Shown here: positions 16,640 to 25,795 of the stretch, piece after piece
How the letters are laid out: each line of letters starts with the position of its first letter
Position numbering within the stretch: the first letter of the stretch is position 1
From: JBCBDX01 sp039815825
GTDB taxonomy: Bacteria; Pseudomonadota; Alphaproteobacteria; Rhizobiales; Rhizobiaceae
Reading direction: 5' to 3'
Assembly (NCBI GenBank): GCA_039815825.1
Contig: JBCBYO010000003.1
Coordinates: 87,128 to 151,127 of the forward strand
Length of the DNA stretch: 64,000 bases
Translations under genes and position numbers: made by a program
The notes under the pieces: generated by a model
What the model saw: the letters and a program-made list of their open reading frames with translations, nothing else
Told to the model about the DNA's origin: nothing
Databases searched by the model: none

Positions 16640-17424
16640 TGTCAGACAACACACCCATTGTGGAAGCGCGTGGCCTTGTTAAACGCTATGGACATGTCAC
16701 CGCCATAGACCACTCCGACTTTGAGCTGCGACAAGGGGAAATTCTCGCTGTCATCGGGGACAATGGCGCTGGAAAAACCTCCATTGTGAAGGCAATCTGC
16801 GGCGCTGTTACACCTGACGAAGGCGAGATATTGATCGAGGGCAAACCGGTTAACTTCAGTTCACCGATGGATGCTCGAAACATGGGTATCGAGATCGTCT
16901 ATCAAACGCTTGCAATGTCGCCGGCCCTTTCCATCGCAGACAACATGTTTATGGGTCGCGAACTGCGCAAACCCGGGTTCATGGGCAAGTATCTTCGCCA
17001 GCTTGATCGACGGGCCATGGAAACATTTGCCCGTGACAAGCTTACCGAACTCGGTCTGATGACCGTTCAATCGATCACGCAAGCAGTTGAGACGCTTTCA
17101 GGTGGACAACGACAAGGCGTCGCTGTGGCGCGAGCTGCAGCTTTTGCCACAAAGTTCATCATTATGGACGAGCCGACCGCAGCCTTGGGCGTCAAAGAAA
17201 GTCGGCGTGTGCTCGAACTCATACTTGACGTGAAGGCACGCGGGATTCCGATCATTTTGATCAGCCACAACATGCCCCACGTCTTTGAAGTCGCTGATCG
17301 CATTCATATCCATAGGCTCGGCAAACGGCTGACGACCATTAATCCGAAAGACTATTCGATGTCCGACGCAGTTGCATTCATGACCGGCGCCAAGGAACCT
17401 GACCCGGCAATGCAAGCAGCATGA
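16639..17424 (+). CDS. frcA: sugar ABC transporter ATP-binding protein, fructose type
   Basis: A 261-residue single ABC cassette: Walker A GDNGAGKTS, signature LSGGQRQGV, Walker B FIIMDEPTAALG, H-loop ISHN. Unlike RbsA-type proteins it has only one cassette, as FrcA does. The start is ATG 16639, immediately overlapping the frcC stop. It powers uptake through FrcC. Confidence 0.88.
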   Translation: MSDNTPIVEARGLVKRYGHVTAIDHSDFELRQGEILAVIGDNGAGKTSIVKAICGAVTPDEGEILIEGKPVNFSSPMDARNMGIEIVYQTLAMSPALSIADNMFMGRELRKPGFMGKYLRQLDRRAMETFARDKLTELGLMTVQSITQAVETLSGGQRQGVAVARAAAFATKFIIMDEPTAALGVKESRRVLELILDVKARGIPIILISHNMPHVFEVADRIHIHRLGKRLTTINPKDYSMSDAVAFMTGAKEPDPAMQAA

Positions 17425-17440
17425 GACGACACTTAGAACC

Positions 17441-18073
17441 ATGACCCAAGCCAATCCTGGTCATGTTCAGGCGATTGTGACGGCAATCACCGCGCATAGC
17501 ACTCCGTTGCGTGTCATTGCCGCTATCGCCGGTCAACCAGCCTCAGGGAAGTCGACGCTTGCTGCTGCAGTTGTGAGCAGATTGAATGCCAGCAAGCCCG
17601 GCGCAGCTGCGCTTGTGCCAATGGATGGTTTTCACCTTGATAATAGTATTCTTGAGGAGAGAGGATTACGCGCTCGAAAAGGCGCGCCGCAAACCTTCGA
17701 CGTCCACGGGCTTATTGCAACCATAGAGCGGCTTCGCGCCAATGAAGAAGACGTCTATGTGCCGGTTTTTGATCGTGAAAGAGATATTGCCATTGCAAAT
17801 GCCAGATGTGTTCCGTCGAGCTGTCCGATTGTCGTTGTGGAAGGCAACTATCTTCTGTTGGACGAACCGCCATGGTCGCGGTTGGGTTCGTTGTTTGACC
17901 TGACAGTCCGACTGCATTCCGACATCAATCTCCTGAAAGAAAGACTCATTCGCCGATGGCTGGACAATGGTTTGGCTGAAAACGATGCTTGGACGCGCAC
18001 AAAATCCAACGATTTGCCCAACGCCTTGCTCGTCTCGGAAAACAGCGCGCCGGCGCAGATCAATTTGGAATAG
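17441..18073 (+). CDS. frcK: P-loop kinase of the fructose cluster
   Basis: A 210-residue P-loop kinase of the pantothenate kinase/phosphoribulokinase type with Walker A GQPASGKST (about residues 30-38), MDGFHLDN and VVEGNYLLLD. FrcK is the proposed sugar kinase of the frc cluster; the phosphate acceptor is unproven. It lies 16 bases after frcA. Its last 14 bases overlap the end of a broken AraC-type gene on the other strand. Confidence 0.8.
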   Translation: MTQANPGHVQAIVTAITAHSTPLRVIAAIAGQPASGKSTLAAAVVSRLNASKPGAAALVPMDGFHLDNSILEERGLRARKGAPQTFDVHGLIATIERLRANEEDVYVPVFDRERDIAIANARCVPSSCPIVVVEGNYLLLDEPPWSRLGSLFDLTVRLHSDINLLKERLIRRWLDNGLAENDAWTRTKSNDLPNALLVSENSAPAQINLE

Positions 18074-18682
18074 CGAGCGACCGATCAGAGTCATTTTCCG
18101 TCTCTTGGAACGGGTCACGCATATATTGTTGGCGATAACCAAGCGGGGTTGTGTTCAGCTGCTGTCTAAATAGTCGATAGAAGTAACTGACATTTTCAAA
18201 GCCGCAGTTTTCGATGATCAACTCAATGGGTTGTTCGGTGCTTCGCAAAAGTTTTGCAGCGTCATCGATACCAATTCGGTTCACATATTCAGACGGAGTA
18301 GAACCAGTTACCGTTTTGCACGTTCTGCACACATGTTCGTGGTTTCGGCCTGCCGCCTCAATCAAGCCGGTCCTCCGCGACGAAACACTTCTGGCGAAAG
18401 GGCAGCACTACAGGCTTCGGCAAACCAGCGGGGCGTCGCAGCGTCAACACCGCTTGATGCGTGAGCGACGCGATGCATAAGCGATAAAAAGAACTCTTCA
18501 ATTCTGGCCAGCGTTCGATCGGCGGTTTGAAGCTGCTCTGACATGGCAACAGCTCGGGCAAAGCGTGCGGGCCCTAATGTGTGCCGCTTTGGCATTTCGT
18601 GTGCTGAGTCGAAAAATCGGCCATTGATCGTGTCACCATAACGCGATGCCAAATGCGCCGCGCATTCCGTTTCAGGGGCGCG
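18060..18682 (-). pseudogene. AraC-family regulator remnant: N-terminally truncated and frameshifted
   Basis: Two adjacent reading frames together form the second half of an AraC regulator. Bases 18682-18370 encode a linker-like region ending WFAEACSAALSPEVFRRG. Then the frame is lost by one base near 18365-18372, and the other frame continues GLIEAAGRNHEHVCRTC and the DNA-binding stretch TPSEYVNRIGIDDAAKLL to the stop at 18060. The ligand-binding N-terminal half is missing: an in-frame stop lies at about 18685, and the idnD-like gene ends there. It is therefore a decayed gene, unless the frameshift is a sequencing error; the missing N-terminus argues against that. Confidence 0.75.
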
Positions 18683-18697
18683 TTAGACTGACGATTT

Positions 18698-19735
18698 TCA
18701 ATGCTTGTCGAACTGAATTTGCGCTTTCATGGAGGAAAGACGATCGCTCGCGGTTTCAAACGCTTTCACCGCATCTGCCAATTTATAGCTATGCGAAATC
18801 AATGGCTTAACGTCGATGGCGCCGGACTGCATTTTCTCAACAGCGACCGCAAATTCTTCGTGAAATCTAAACGAACCGCGCAGATCGAGTTCCTTTGCGG
18901 TGATCTGCATCATCGGCAGTTCCATGTCGCCTCCGAGGCCAAGCTGCACAATTACGCCGCGAGGACGCAGTGCGGCAATTCCGGCGCGTAGCGCGGGAGC
19001 GGCACCTGAGCATTCAAACAACGCATCGAATGTGCCCTTACCTTCCGCGTAGCTTGTCAGCGCATCCTGTTCTCTGGAAACGTTGATCACACGATCCGCG
19101 CCAATCGAAGTTGCAAATGCCAGCGGTTCATCGGCCAGGTCTGTTATCACGATTTCACTGGCACCGGCATCACGCGCGGCTAACACGCAAAGGTTTCCGA
19201 TCGGACCCGCACCAGTAATTAGGACCCGTTTTCCAACTAAGTCGCCCGCTCTCTTGGCAGCATGCAGGCACACCGAAAGCGGCTCTGCCATCGCAGCCTC
19301 GCCCGCAGTCAAACCGTCTGCGACAACACACTGGCTTGCGTCTGCAACCAATTGCTCGCGAAACGCTCCCTGAATGTGCGGGAAAGGCATCGCCGATCCG
19401 TAGAACCGCATATTCAAACAGTGATTGTGCAGACCTTTTTGGCAATATTCGCACGCGCCACAGGGCCTTGAAGGCGACACGGCAACAAGGTCTCCGACCG
19501 ACAGGCCGTCGACGCCCTCGCCCAATTCTTCAATACGACCCGCGACTTCATGGCCAAGGATCATTGGCTCTCGTAGCCGGATAGCGCCAAATCCCCCATG
19601 ATTGTAATAATGGAGGTCTGATCCGCATATACCGCCGGCCGATAAACGTACCCGCACCTGGCCGGCAAGAACCGGTTCCACCTCGCATTGCTCAATGCGT
19701 AAGTCTTTTGCGTTATGTATAATCAGCGCTTTCAA
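18698..19735 (-). CDS. idnD: zinc-dependent dehydrogenase, L-idonate 5-dehydrogenase-like
   Basis: A 345-residue medium-chain zinc dehydrogenase resembling L-idonate 5-dehydrogenase (idonate to 5-keto-gluconate, NAD(P)+). Features are GGICGSDLHYYNHGG, LGHEVAG, a complete structural-zinc lobe (CGACEYCQKGLHNHC), the Rossmann GAGPIG, and a C-terminal SFRFHEEF. Divergent from a gluconate 5-dehydrogenase-like gene with a palindromic operator between. With that gene and the gluconokinase it makes a full idonate route. Related polyols such as sorbitol are the alternative substrates. Confidence 0.82.
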   Translation of the reverse strand: MKALIIHNAKDLRIEQCEVEPVLAGQVRVRLSAGGICGSDLHYYNHGGFGAIRLREPMILGHEVAGRIEELGEGVDGLSVGDLVAVSPSRPCGACEYCQKGLHNHCLNMRFYGSAMPFPHIQGAFREQLVADASQCVVADGLTAGEAAMAEPLSVCLHAAKRAGDLVGKRVLITGAGPIGNLCVLAARDAGASEIVITDLADEPLAFATSIGADRVINVSREQDALTSYAEGKGTFDALFECSGAAPALRAGIAALRPRGVIVQLGLGGDMELPMMQITAKELDLRGSFRFHEEFAVAVEKMQSGAIDVKPLISHSYKLADAVKAFETASDRLSSMKAQIQFDKH

Positions 19736-19802
19736 TCCGACCTCCCTCGTGCAGCGTTAGTCCGCTTTTCAGCATACGGTTTTCGCTTGGTGCAGCTTGT
19801 AA

Positions 19803-19818
19803 ATGTTATCGTTAACAT
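19803..19818. promoter_or_regulatory. LacI/GntR-type operator of the idonate genes
   Basis: ATGTTATCGTTAACAT is a near-palindrome with GTTA-N-CG-N-TAAC at its core, close to the E. coli GntR/IdnR sites for gluconate genes. It lies between the divergent idnD-like and idnO-like genes, 47 bases before the idnO start. The same core occurs before the lacI-type gene at 28.3 kb. Confidence 0.6.
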
Positions 19819-19865
19819 GTATGCGTTGCAAGGACACAGAGACGAATTTTGAGGAGGAATTATTC

Positions 19866-20618
19866 ATGACCTTGTTCAACTTGGCTGGCCAGACCGCTTT
19901 GGTCACCGGCTCGTCTCAAGGGATCGGTTTGGCATTGGCAAAAGGGCTCTCAACTGCCGGAGCCAACGTGATCTTAAATGGCCGTGATGAGACAAAATTG
20001 CAGGCGGCAGCGGAAGCATTTGACGCGCCATGCAATATGATTGCCTTCGATGTGACTGATCATGACGCGGTTCTTCAAGCCGTCGACCAGTATGAGGCGC
20101 AAAGCGGCGCCATCGACATTCTCATCAACAATGCCGGAATGCAGCACCGTGCCCCGCTTGAAGAATTCCCGGCCGATGCGTTCGAGCGTTTGTTGCAAAC
20201 AAATATCGCTTCGGTTTTCCATGTCGGCCAAGCTGTTGCGCGCCACATGATCAAACGCGGAAATGGAAAGATCATTAACATCGCATCCGTCCAGTCTTCG
20301 CTCGCGCGCCCTTCCATCGCACCCTACACTGCCACCAAAGGTGCGGTGGCTAATCTGACAAAGGGAATGGCGACCGATTGGGCGAAACACGGATTGCAAT
20401 GCAACGCGATCGCACCAGGCTACTTTGACACGCCGCTTAACGCCGCGCTCGTCGCTGACCCTGAATTCTCCGCTTGGCTTGAAAAGCGCACACCTGCTGG
20501 TCGCTGGGGCAAGGTTGAAGAATTGCAGGGCGCGTGTATTTTCCTCGCCTCTTCTGCGTCCAGTTTTGTCAACGGCCAAACGATCTACGTCGATGGCGGT
20601 ATTACGGCGTCTCTCTAA
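19866..20618 (+). CDS. idnO: short-chain dehydrogenase, gluconate 5-dehydrogenase-like
   Basis: A 250-residue SDR resembling gluconate 5-dehydrogenase (5-keto-D-gluconate to D-gluconate). It has TGSSQGIGLALA, NNAGMQHR, the catalytic Ser in IASVQSS and YTATKGA. GAGGAGGAATTATTC precedes ATG 19866, so the in-frame codon at 19803 is rejected. Its stop overlaps the gluconokinase ATG by one base. Together with IdnD and GntK it would carry idonate to 6-phosphogluconate. Confidence 0.85.
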   Translation: MTLFNLAGQTALVTGSSQGIGLALAKGLSTAGANVILNGRDETKLQAAAEAFDAPCNMIAFDVTDHDAVLQAVDQYEAQSGAIDILINNAGMQHRAPLEEFPADAFERLLQTNIASVFHVGQAVARHMIKRGNGKIINIASVQSSLARPSIAPYTATKGAVANLTKGMATDWAKHGLQCNAIAPGYFDTPLNAALVADPEFSAWLEKRTPAGRWGKVEELQGACIFLASSASSFVNGQTIYVDGGITASL

Positions 20619-21109
20619 TGACTGAAAAATATGTCATCATGGGCGTTGCTGGCAGTGGCAAATCAAGTGTTGGCGAGGCACTGAAGACTGCACTTGGCTG
20701 GAACTATGTCGATGGTGATCACCTTCACCCGCGTGAAAACATCATCAAAATGGAACGCGGCATTGCACTAACCGATGAAGATCGTGCGCCATGGCTAAAG
20801 CTGGTTGGGCAAACGCTTAACGCACATGATGGGCCCATCTCCGTCGGATGTTCGGCGCTTAAGCGCAGCTATCGTGACATCATTCGTCAAGCAGCTGCGA
20901 CAGATGTTTGTTTCATTCACTTAGCCGGAACGCGCGCTCTTATTGAAAGTCGAATGGCTGCGCGCAAGGGCCATTTCATGCCTCTTACTCTCCTGACCAG
21001 CCAGTTTGAAGCATTGGAACCGCCCAGTGGCGAAACAGCTATTACCGTCGATATATCAGGTGATCTGGATGACATCGTCAATCAAATCAGAAACGCACTA
21101 TCCGCCTAG
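20618..21109 (+). CDS. gntK: gluconokinase
   Basis: A 163-residue GntK-type kinase (D-gluconate + ATP to 6-phosphogluconate). P-loop GVAGSGKSS at residues 9-17, then VDGDHLHPRENIIKMERGIALTDEDRAPWL and the SCSALKR-type stretch (here VGCSALKRSYRD), all family hallmarks. Coupled to the SDR gene by a one-base overlap, and overlapping the convergent isomerase gene by four bases at its end. Confidence 0.92.
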   Translation: MTEKYVIMGVAGSGKSSVGEALKTALGWNYVDGDHLHPRENIIKMERGIALTDEDRAPWLKLVGQTLNAHDGPISVGCSALKRSYRDIIRQAAATDVCFIHLAGTRALIESRMAARKGHFMPLTLLTSQFEALEPPSGETAITVDISGDLDDIVNQIRNALSA

Positions 21110-21876
21110 GCGCGCCGGTAGTTCTTAAGCCAAGTCAGCCCTTCTTCGACCGTTTCGCCACGCGGCTTGTACTCCGCACCCAGATGACCATCATAACCTG
21201 CGTCAGATAATACATTAAATAGGTAGGGATAATTCAGCTCGCCAACATCAGGCTCGCCCCGGTCATGGATCGCAGCGAATTGTATGTGTCCAATCATGTC
21301 AATATTGTCTCGGATCGTCTTCTCAAGATCACCGTGCACAATCTGCATGTGGAAGAAGTCGTACATGACCTTGAGATTTGGCGCGCCGACAGCCTGGATA
21401 GTTTCCAATGCCTGATCTAGGCGCCAGCAATGGTAGTTTGCGACAGCCCTCGGGTTTAACGGTTCAATGACGAGCATAAGCCCGTGAACAGCAGCCCGCT
21501 CACAGGCATATGAGAGGTTTTCGCGATAGGTTGCCTCCGCTTCATCGGACCTGCCGGTTAGGCCTGCAACAACATTTATATGGCGCGCATTGATCGCAAC
21601 GGCGTAGTCGATGGCCTGATCGATAAGCACGCGCGCTGCCCGTTGCTGCCCTGGAACAGCCGCCAAACCAAAATTACCCTCAGGCCCTAACGCCGTGTTG
21701 ATGCCCAGCATGCGCAGCTTGGTCTCGGCCAACACCGCCGCGATCTCATCTGCAGGATCGTCGTAAGGAAAATGACACTCCACCGCGTCAAAACCTGCAG
21801 CCGCTGCGGCACGGATGCGGTCTGCCAATGGTCGGTCGATCCAAAGAAAACCCAGATTTGCCGAGAAGTTCATCAC
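21106..21876 (-). CDS. hyi: hydroxypyruvate isomerase-family TIM-barrel protein
   Basis: A 256-residue xylose-isomerase-like TIM barrel of the hydroxypyruvate isomerase (Hyi/OtnI) family, with NLGFLWIDRP at the start, ECHFPYD, VIEPLNPR, MYDFFHMQI and GAEYKPRG. The metal-binding acids E and D and the histidines are in these blocks. The start is GTG 21876 (AAGG nine bases before) or ATG 21873. It is the last gene of the sugar ABC operon. Family members isomerise hydroxypyruvate or 2-oxo-tetronates, so the true substrate here may be a C3-C4 sugar acid. Confidence 0.8.
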   Translation of the reverse strand: MMNFSANLGFLWIDRPLADRIRAAAAAGFDAVECHFPYDDPADEIAAVLAETKLRMLGINTALGPEGNFGLAAVPGQQRAARVLIDQAIDYAVAINARHINVVAGLTGRSDEAEATYRENLSYACERAAVHGLMLVIEPLNPRAVANYHCWRLDQALETIQAVGAPNLKVMYDFFHMQIVHGDLEKTIRDNIDMIGHIQFAAIHDRGEPDVGELNYPYLFNVLSDAGYDGHLGAEYKPRGETVEEGLTWLKNYRRA

Positions 21877-21887
21877 ATCATGAGACC

Positions 21888-23054
21888 TTAGAGGAAACGG
21901 ATATAGTTCGGTGCGGGCAAGTCGAAGGTCTGGCCCGTCGCGGTGATGAAACCCGTTTCAACATCACGGCTGAAGAGTGTCAAATTGGATGAATCCTGGT
22001 TCGCCACAATGACCGCCTTACCGCATGGGGTAATGGCAAAGTGGCGTGGAAACTTGCCACCTGTCGGCACAACATCGATGCGCTCCAACTGGCCATCGTC
22101 CAGCACTTTGAAAATGGCCAACGAATTGTCACCGCGGTTCGAGACGTAAAGGAAACGCGCGTCCGGCGAGAGCTTGATCTCCGAAACGTATGAAACCTGA
22201 TCGCGGTTCTCGAGTGTCGACACATATTGGATCGGAACCAGGCGCTCCTTGGAAACTTCAGGCTCGCTCCCATCGAGCTTTGCAACACAGACCGTGTTGA
22301 ACAACTCGTTTGAGACGTAACAAATATCCATCGTCGGATGCATAGCCATATGGCGCGGACCAGAACCGGCCTCAAAAGGTATTATTGTGTCGTGCGTCAG
22401 TTTTTTGGTTTCCGGATCATAGCCATATTGGAAAACGGCGTTTTCTCCGAGGTCGGGAATAAACACCCAATCACCCCAGAAATGCGCGCAGTGAGCGTGT
22501 GGCCCCACCTGCCGGTTTTCCCAATGATCTTCGCGATATTCAACTTGCCGCCATTGACCCGGTTTGCGGTGCAGTTGCTTGAAGCTTTGGATCGTTTCTC
22601 CAAGATTACCATCAGCATCCACATCGCAAACATCGATAATCGCATCCCAATAGTTGATCACGATAGCCGCATCTTTTTGGGGGGACAGCGCCAAATAACA
22701 GGTGGATTTTCCGGACGCGCAGTAGGTGCCCTTCTCCGCCAGTTCCTTGTTTTCACCTACTTCATACTGGACGACCATGCCGGTACTTTTGATCGTTTCA
22801 ACAATCGCATAGAGCATAGTGCTATTTGGATGCGGGATCAGCACAGCGGGATTAAGTACTTGGGTTGCCGTTAACTCCGACACGCTTCCATCTTTAGCCA
22901 TGTGAGCTGTGTGAATTCCGGTTCCCTCGGTTGGCGCGTACGGTTGGTGCGCCAAGACAGACTGGTCCGAATAGGTCCCGACAAAAAATGTGTACTCACG
23001 ATCCAATTCAATTTTGCTCGCCTGTTCGGTGCGTTCCATAACGTCATCAAGCAT
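21888..23054 (-). CDS. beta-propeller lactonase family protein
   Basis: A 388-residue protein of the lactonase (6-phosphogluconolactonase YbhE-like, seven-bladed propeller) family, with repeated blade-like stretches such as GPHAHCAHF, GSGPRHMAMHP, SPDARFLYVSNRGDNSLAIF and GGKFPRHFAITP. It would hydrolyse a sugar-derived lactone. ATG 23054 lies four bases past the SDR stop with GAGAGGAT before it. Its place between a sugar SDR and an isomerase suggests the lactone is made by the SDR. No signal peptide is visible, so it acts in the cytoplasm. Confidence 0.78.
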   Translation of the reverse strand: MLDDVMERTEQASKIELDREYTFFVGTYSDQSVLAHQPYAPTEGTGIHTAHMAKDGSVSELTATQVLNPAVLIPHPNSTMLYAIVETIKSTGMVVQYEVGENKELAEKGTYCASGKSTCYLALSPQKDAAIVINYWDAIIDVCDVDADGNLGETIQSFKQLHRKPGQWRQVEYREDHWENRQVGPHAHCAHFWGDWVFIPDLGENAVFQYGYDPETKKLTHDTIIPFEAGSGPRHMAMHPTMDICYVSNELFNTVCVAKLDGSEPEVSKERLVPIQYVSTLENRDQVSYVSEIKLSPDARFLYVSNRGDNSLAIFKVLDDGQLERIDVVPTGGKFPRHFAITPCGKAVIVANQDSSNLTLFSRDVETGFITATGQTFDLPAPNYIRFL

Positions 23055-23058
23055 AAGA

Positions 23059-23796
23059 TTATCCTCTCCCGACAAATGGCATCCCGTTCGCCATCACATT
23101 GATATTTAAAACATTCACGTCATTTGGCAGACCTGCCATGTACACGATGGCATCGCACACTGGCTCTACACCGATGACAGGTTCTGCTTTTTTCGATCCA
23201 TCAGGCTGCAACACGCCTTCGGCCATGGCGTCGCCCATCGATGATGAAATATTTCCAAGGTCGATCTGACCGCAACAGATGTTGTAACGGCGCCCATCTA
23301 GTGCGAGCGATTTTGTCAGACCGGTAATGGCGTGCTTGCTGGTTGTGTAAGGCGCAGAAAACAGCCTCGGTGTAGTCGCCGATACAGAGCCATTGTTGAT
23401 GATGCGCCCACCGTTTTCCTGTTTGCGCATTTGGCCGAAAGCCGCTCGTGCGCAGTAAAACGCGCCATTGACGTTGATCGAAATCAGCTTGTCCCAGATA
23501 TCGGTGTCTAGTTCATCGCAAGGAACCGCTGGGGCGGCGATCCCGGCATTGTTGAACAAAAGATCCACACTTCCGAAGGTCTTGGCAGCTGTTGCGAACA
23601 ATTTGTCGACATCGGCTACATTGCTAACGTCGCATGTAACCGCAAGACCAGGTGTCTCAAGCGCTCCAACCGTTTCATCGAGGCTTGCCTGTGTTCGACC
23701 TGCGACAACGCATGTCCAACCGGCTTTGCTCAGTGCAATGGCGACAGCTCTGCCAATGCCCCCGCCGCCGCCTGTGACAACCGCAACCTTACCCAT
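23059..23796 (-). CDS. SDR oxidoreductase of the sugar operon
   Basis: A 245-residue classical SDR with VVTGGGGGIGRAVA, NNAGIA, a serine in NNGSVSATTPR and the YTTSKHA active-site stretch. It lies 12 bases after the malG-like permease gene and just before the lactonase gene. A sugar 1-dehydrogenase making a lactone is plausible from this order; the sugar is unknown. Confidence 0.8.
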   Translation of the reverse strand: MGKVAVVTGGGGGIGRAVAIALSKAGWTCVVAGRTQASLDETVGALETPGLAVTCDVSNVADVDKLFATAAKTFGSVDLLFNNAGIAAPAVPCDELDTDIWDKLISINVNGAFYCARAAFGQMRKQENGGRIINNGSVSATTPRLFSAPYTTSKHAITGLTKSLALDGRRYNICCGQIDLGNISSSMGDAMAEGVLQPDGSKKAEPVIGVEPVCDAIVYMAGLPNDVNVLNINVMANGMPFVGRG

Positions 23797-23808
23797 TACA
23801 AACTCCTA

Positions 23809-24744
23809 TTATCCCTTCACCGCCCCGGCCGTCATGCCGGAGATGATTTGCCGTGATGCAAAAAGGGTGAAAATGAGTGGCGGGATCGACAGGAGCATTC
23901 CCGTTGCGAAGATCACACCCCACTCAACATTGAACTCGCTCATATTGTTGACGATCAGGATCGGCACAGTCTTCGTGTCGCGGTCCGATAAAGCAGATGC
24001 CAGCAGGTACTCATTCCAAGCAATTCGGAAGGTAAAGATTGCAGCGGCCGCCAGGCCTGGCTGTATCAGCGGCAGCACAATGCGGAAGAAAACCTGGAAA
24101 GGTCCGGCCCCGTCAACACGCGCGCTTTCTTCAAGCGACCGCGGAACCTGTACAATGAAGCTCTGCAAAATCCAGATAACGAACGGTAGGTTCATTGCCA
24201 CGTAAATCAGGATGATGCCCGAGTGGGTACCCGCTAAGCAGACATCTCCGCGTCCACCGAACGTTTCGCGTATCCAGCCGCCGATCAGGCCGTCGCGATC
24301 AAGACAAAATTCATTGTTCCAGAGCCCGAAGACTGGAACCAGAAGCACAGCTGGCGGCACCATGCGGACCATCAACGTGCTCAATGAGATTGTGTCGCGT
24401 CCCATGAAACGAAAGCGCACGAGGGCATAGGCAGCCATGCAACCGATCACCAGGGTCAGTGCTGTCGAAATGAGCGCAATGATGAGTGAGTTGATAAACG
24501 CACCGCCGAACTTCAGCGCACAAAAATCGAGATGATCCGGCTCGTACCAAAGGATATCGCAAAGCGCGGTTTCGTAGTTTTGGATAGTTGGCAGAAACAG
24601 AAGTCCGGTAGTCCCGCCAATGATGTCAACGTCGAGCTTGAAGCTATTGACGAAAATCAAGAGGACCGGCCCGACCGCCATGAACACGAGCATGGCGATC
24701 AGAACATAGAAGGTCGGATTTTGCTTGTCGTATGACTGATCCAT
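23809..24744 (-). CDS. sugar ABC transporter permease, MalG type
   Basis: A 311-residue inner-membrane permease with six or so hydrophobic segments and the EAA-type loop ESARVDGAGPFQVFFRIVLPLIQPG that contacts the ATPase. The ATG directly follows the malF-like stop. It carries an unusually long cysteine-containing periplasmic segment (about residues 50-75, CDILWYEPDHLDFCALK). Carbohydrate-type importer of the MalFGK group. Confidence 0.87.
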   Translation of the reverse strand: MDQSYDKQNPTFYVLIAMLVFMAVGPVLLIFVNSFKLDVDIIGGTTGLLFLPTIQNYETALCDILWYEPDHLDFCALKFGGAFINSLIIALISTALTLVIGCMAAYALVRFRFMGRDTISLSTLMVRMVPPAVLLVPVFGLWNNEFCLDRDGLIGGWIRETFGGRGDVCLAGTHSGIILIYVAMNLPFVIWILQSFIVQVPRSLEESARVDGAGPFQVFFRIVLPLIQPGLAAAAIFTFRIAWNEYLLASALSDRDTKTVPILIVNNMSEFNVEWGVIFATGMLLSIPPLIFTLFASRQIISGMTAGAVKG

Positions 24745-25707
24745 TTACTTGTCCTCCTCGGCTGCCATGCGCACGCGATTTGAACGGGCTTCCTGCCAGC
24801 GTGTGAAACCAAACATGCTGATGGTGAGGATCATCAATAGGATGAGGAGGTAGTTCGACATCGCTGCCGCCTCGCCAAGTTCGCGGAACTCGGTCGCCGT
24901 ACGCGAGATGCGTAGTGCAAGGATTTCAGTCGATAATCCGGGACCGCCTTCGGTCATCACCAAGATCACCTCAAGAACCTTGAAAGCATCAATGAGGCGC
25001 AGGAGACCCGTCACAATGAGGACTGGCATCATCAACGGCAATTTTATGTAGATGATCTGCTGCCAGGTGGTCGCGCCATCAATCCGAGCAGCTTCGAGCG
25101 CAGACTTTGGCAAAGATTGTAACGCGGCCAACGACAGAATGAAGATAAACGGCGTCCATTGCCAAATATCGGCGATGATAACGCTCATGAGTGCGTGCTG
25201 GCCCAGCCAATCGACACCCGGAATACCAATTCCATCAAGTGTCCTGTTAAACGTACCGACCGTCGGGTGGTACATATACCGCCACATCAAGCCTACAACG
25301 ACAGGTGCGATCATCATCGGTAGAATGAAGAGCGTACGTAGCACTGACATGCCGCGAATGTTCCGGTCGAGCAACAAGGCCAAGCCGACGCCGATGAACA
25401 ATTCAAATGAAACAACGAAAAAAGCGAAGGTGAGCGTTACGGTCATGCTCTCCCAGAAATTGGGATCGCCCCACAGCTTTACGTAATTATCCAGCCCGAC
25501 AAACTCAGCTTCGCCGATGGTCTGGCTTGGATCCCAATCCCGAAAGCTACCCCAAACCATGTAGCCCAACGGATACATAAGTGCGACTGCCATGATGATC
25601 GCTGCGGGCGCCATGAACATGTATGGCGTAAAGCGGTTGGCGATCTGGGCCCTTTTACGGATTGGTTTGACGCCTGACGCAGAGCGTGCGGTAACAGCAT
25701 CGGCCAT
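24745..25707 (-). CDS. sugar ABC transporter permease, MalF type
   Basis: A 320-residue permease with six hydrophobic segments and the EAA loop EAARIDGATTWQQIIYIKLPLMMP. ATG 25707 has AGGAG eight bases before it. It pairs with the MalG-type protein encoded next, and both would receive ligand from the binding protein encoded just upstream. Confidence 0.87.
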   Translation of the reverse strand: MADAVTARSASGVKPIRKRAQIANRFTPYMFMAPAAIIMAVALMYPLGYMVWGSFRDWDPSQTIGEAEFVGLDNYVKLWGDPNFWESMTVTLTFAFFVVSFELFIGVGLALLLDRNIRGMSVLRTLFILPMMIAPVVVGLMWRYMYHPTVGTFNRTLDGIGIPGVDWLGQHALMSVIIADIWQWTPFIFILSLAALQSLPKSALEAARIDGATTWQQIIYIKLPLMMPVLIVTGLLRLIDAFKVLEVILVMTEGGPGLSTEILALRISRTATEFRELGEAAAMSNYLLILLMILTISMFGFTRWQEARSNRVRMAAEEDK

Positions 25708-25752
25708 GAGCTCGCTCCTTTTCAATCAAGCGGGTTAAATCGGACAGATGTG

Positions 25753-25779
25753 GCGAGGCGGGAAAAGTTCCCACCTCGC
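25753..25779 (-). other. intercistronic hairpin after the sugar-binding-protein gene
   Basis: Twelve-base arms (GCGAGGCGGGAA and TTCCCACCTCGC, one mismatch) with a 3-base loop begin 17 bases after the binding-protein stop and lie before the malF-like gene. No T-run follows. The likely role is as described for the other binding-protein genes in this window. Confidence 0.6.
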
Positions 25780-25795
25780 AGCTTGGGAGTTTTGA

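Noticed and set aside
18060..18365. A free-standing 101-residue AraC-type DNA-binding protein
   Set aside because: Its start is a TTG without a ribosome binding site, and the missing preceding part of the domain is encoded just upstream in the next frame, so it is part of a broken gene.
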